This document shows positions 61,811 to 64,000 of a stretch of DNA of 64,000 bases, piece after piece. The notes below the pieces were generated by a model, which was not told the DNA's origin, made no database searches, and saw only the letters and a program-made list of their open reading frames with translations. The stretch spans positions 134,335 through 198,334 of the forward strand of contig CALZBJ010000003.1 of assembly GCA_945619025.1 (NCBI GenBank), given 5' to 3'. This stretch comes from CALZBJ01 sp945619025. Lineage in GTDB: Bacteria; Pseudomonadota; Gammaproteobacteria; Cardiobacteriales; Wohlfahrtiimonadaceae. Positions within the stretch are counted from its first letter, which is position 1. Every line of letters starts with the position of its first letter. The translations under genes were made by a program, and so were the position numbers.

Positions 61811-63742
61811 TTACTCAGTAATCGCTTTTAAGGCGTGATCGCGTTCCGCAGGATCGAGCTTTTTAATGAGCGAAATACTCTGGAAAAGGTCAAGGTCAAA
61901 CTCTTTCGATTTCAGATCGTAATCGCGAATCATCGACGGAGTTAAGAGCGATAAAAGCATCACCACCAAGATAAAACCGCCGCCATAGACAAGGTCTTTA
62001 TCGGAATCCCTCGGCGGGGTGCCTGAGGGGTTTTCCACCGGCGTTCCCGGCAGAGCAAGGAGTGCTCCGAGCAGTAAAATGTTGGTTAAATAACTTAAAT
62101 AAAAGACGAGGCGATAATTTTTATAAAAGGTTTGGAAGTTAGGGGCTTCCGCCATTTTTTGATTGAGTGAATCGAGGGTATATCGAGTTTGTTGCGCAAA
62201 TTTAGGATGCATCATCTGCACGCTATACGCAGCCTTTTCGATATATTTTAAATTTTGCTGGCGCAGATCATCGTAACGATGGGAAAACTCTGCCGCCCCA
62301 AAGATTAGGAGTGGAATGATAAGTAAAAACGCAAGCGACGGCGAACGGTTAAGGTCTCGAAGGCGCTGAATGACAAAGGTGACAAAGGCGCTCGAGAGGA
62401 AAAAGAGCACAAGCACCGTAACGATAATGGTAAATCCTATCGGAAGTCCAATACTTTTTCCGGCACTGTGGAGCACGATATTTAACACGCGGTCGGTAAA
62501 AAAGACCATTACTAGCACACACATCATACGGATGAAAAATGAGAGGCGTGAGGCGCGTTTTGATGAGTTAAAAAACGCATAAAATCCCGGGAAGCCAGAG
62601 CGTGTTTCATCTTTATAGATAACGTTGTCGGCTCGTCGAGTGCGCGGTTTCGGGCGTGAAGCCTCTTCGGCCGGGTAGCTGACTAATTCTAAATCAGAAA
62701 CGCCTGAAAATGCGGCTGCCATTTGCGGTGATTCAAGGGAGACTTTCTCTTTTGCGAGCTCAGGCTCATCGCTCTCAGGCATCGCTAAAAGTTCTAGGTC
62801 AGAAAAATCGGTATTGGACGCTTCTAAAATCGTCGCACCAATCTGTTTTTTGGAAGACTCTTCTTTCTCAGTCTCTTCAGGCTTTTTCTCTGCCTCTTTG
62901 GCTTCTTTTTCTTTGGCAACGGTGGCTTTTAAGGTCTCTAAATCCATAGAGAGGAAATCATCATCGATGCCAGGAACTTGACTGCCGCCGCTTTTTTTAC
63001 GGTTGTTTTCACTGCCATTATCGTTAAATGAAGCGAGCACTTCTTGCGCGCTGGGGGCGGGCGTTGTGGCGTGAGCATTTCGATCAGCGCTGTGATCAAC
63101 GGCTGCGCGAGATGCGGAAGGGCTTTGAGTTTCTACAGGAGGCTTTTTATGGGAATGATCTTTTTCGATCGATGCATCAAGCATTTTTTCAAGATCTTCA
63201 AGAGAAGGAATCTCGGCCTTCGGTGAAGAGGGGGTTGGCTTCTTAGAAGCCTTCGAATGACTCGGGTCGCGGTCCATGCGTTGGGTCTCGTTATCTAATT
63301 GTGTTGAGGGTTTGTCGGTTGATTTGTTGGGAAGTGTAGTAGACACTTTGGAATCCGAGATGATTTTACCATCACTGTCTTTTTTTTGCGCAGAATCTTT
63401 GATTTTTTGCAGCGCTTTGGCCGATTGAGTGGCGTTCGTTGTGGAAGCGGATTTTTTTGGTTTTTCAACGACATTTAAGTCAGATGATTCCGATTCATAG
63501 TTGACTTCGTAATCAATATCGAGATCGACTAAGCAATTTGCACCGGCGTGACGAATCGCTTCGCAATACTCGCTGGCATCAATTTTGCTTATGCCAGATA
63601 TAAGCGTTTTTTTTTCACCACGGATAAACTGATCGATCACCTCTTTTGTGCTCAAATCAAGCAGTGAGCTGAGGTCTTTGATGATTTCGTGTCGTGGCTT
63701 GTCTTCGGTTAGATCGCCTAAAAAAACAACCCTATATTTCAT
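61811..63742 (-). CDS. DUF805-like membrane protein with long disordered linker
   Basis: A 643-residue protein in three parts. Residues 1-80 (YRVVFLGDLTEDKPRHEIIK, ISKIDASEYCEAIRHAGANC) form a small domain seen in other proteobacterial proteins ahead of membrane or zinc-ribbon domains; its function is unknown. Residues about 85-375 are Ser/Lys/Glu/Pro-rich and surely disordered, with short acidic 'DLE.L' repeats (ISDLELLAMPE, VSDLELVSYPAE). The C-terminal part has five or so membrane helices with FVTFVIQRLRDLNRSPSLAFLL, the DUF805 pattern. The function is not known. It is likely divergent from a gene at the right edge. Confidence 0.72.
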   Translation of the reverse strand: MKYRVVFLGDLTEDKPRHEIIKDLSSLLDLSTKEVIDQFIRGEKKTLISGISKIDASEYCEAIRHAGANCLVDLDIDYEVNYESESSDLNVVEKPKKSASTTNATQSAKALQKIKDSAQKKDSDGKIISDSKVSTTLPNKSTDKPSTQLDNETQRMDRDPSHSKASKKPTPSSPKAEIPSLEDLEKMLDASIEKDHSHKKPPVETQSPSASRAAVDHSADRNAHATTPAPSAQEVLASFNDNGSENNRKKSGGSQVPGIDDDFLSMDLETLKATVAKEKEAKEAEKKPEETEKEESSKKQIGATILEASNTDFSDLELLAMPESDEPELAKEKVSLESPQMAAAFSGVSDLELVSYPAEEASRPKPRTRRADNVIYKDETRSGFPGFYAFFNSSKRASRLSFFIRMMCVLVMVFFTDRVLNIVLHSAGKSIGLPIGFTIIVTVLVLFFLSSAFVTFVIQRLRDLNRSPSLAFLLIIPLLIFGAAEFSHRYDDLRQQNLKYIEKAAYSVQMMHPKFAQQTRYTLDSLNQKMAEAPNFQTFYKNYRLVFYLSYLTNILLLGALLALPGTPVENPSGTPPRDSDKDLVYGGGFILVVMLLSLLTPSMIRDYDLKSKEFDLDLFQSISLIKKLDPAERDHALKAITE

Positions 63743-63950
63743 CGTGCGGAATGCCTTTAAAATTAACTGACATATAAAGAATGGTTCACAATAAGCTTAA
63801 AATTTGTACGTCGGGTGTGGTACGATAATCTATCGATTATTATTATGCCTCGGTACAATTTAGCTCTGTTAAGTATAGCATTTTTAACGGCGATAAAACA
63901 TAACCGCAGCATTGTTGAATCCAATTAGATAACCAAATACGAAGGTAGAG

Positions 63951-64000
63951 ATGACTCAATCATTTTCATTTTATTACTGGGAATAGGATTGGCCGCGTAT
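63951..64000 (+). other. Possible start of a gene interrupted by a frameshift, at the window edge
   Basis: An ATG at 63951, after AAGGTAGAG, opens MTQSFSFYYWE and stops at TAG (63984). From about 63953 on, the +3 frame reads DSIIFILLLGIGLAAY, a clear membrane or signal-like segment, open to the edge. Adding one T in the T-run at 63970-63982 would join MTQSFSF to LLLGIGLAAY. This could be a sequencing error, a real frameshift, or chance. Only 50 bases are visible. Confidence 0.25.

Overview
The window looks like chromosomal DNA of a gammaproteobacterium. Supporting signs are the lepA-lepB-rnc-era operon, YhhQ, ZapE, CmoM, ApaH, a type I-F CRISPR array, Shine-Dalgarno-led genes and a moderate GC content. 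A member of the Cardiobacteriales (Wohlfahrtiimonas/Ignatzschineria-like) would fit, but that is inference from gene content, not a database match. No rRNA, tRNA, insertion sequence, prophage or integrase is visible. Almost all DNA is protein coding, on both strands, with short intergenic gaps and many strong hairpin terminators between convergent units.

Layout. 1-9.2 kb: the end of der, tex, an AbgT-family transporter, a small lipoprotein, then a three-gene operon (retropepsin-like protease, 7TM protein with a transglutaminase-like domain, ATP-grasp ligase) that looks like a dedicated peptide or amino-acid ligation system of unknown product. 9.2-15 kb: an ABC exporter behind a likely Fur box, a YeiH-type exporter with a DUF2798 protein, a quinone oxidoreductase, PnuC and methylglyoxal synthase. 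15.0-16.3 kb: a type I-F CRISPR array of 19 repeats and 18 spacers with no cas genes in the window; its leader carries a near-perfect rrn-type boxA antiterminator. 16.3-17.7 kb: yhhQ and queF (queuosine precursor uptake and synthesis), with a preQ1-I riboswitch whose last bases are the queF Shine-Dalgarno.

17.7-25.5 kb: a minus-strand run of proC, yggT, tadA, zapE and a YdiJ-type flavo-iron-sulfur oxidoreductase, plus a secreted DUF4189 protein and a pirin. 25.5-33.3 kb: divergent uvrB and lon, HU, a UPF0149 protein, a TatD nuclease and a nitronate monooxygenase-like protein. 33.3-38.8 kb: nth with a lone RnfB-like ferredoxin, a small Cys-rich secreted protein, an AI-2E/PerM-family permease, a YkvI-like permease, and two competence/pilus-type genes (GspH/FimT-like pseudopilin, ComEA).

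38.9-45.7 kb: minus-strand housekeeping genes scpA, trpS, an M50 protease, truA, an RpiR-type regulator, glk and engB with an acidic tail. 45.8-57.3 kb: a BCCT transporter, apaH, a TPR protein, mutY, cmoM, uraA, purU, pabB with a pabC-like gene, and an EamA transporter. 57.4-64 kb: era, rnc, lepB and lepA, then a DUF805-like membrane protein with a long disordered charged linker. The right edge holds what may be the first codons of a gene interrupted by a one-base frameshift.

The most rewarding items are the cas-less I-F array with boxA and two repeat variants, the protease/transglutaminase-like/ATP-grasp triad, the queF riboswitch, and the Fur-controlled ABC exporter.
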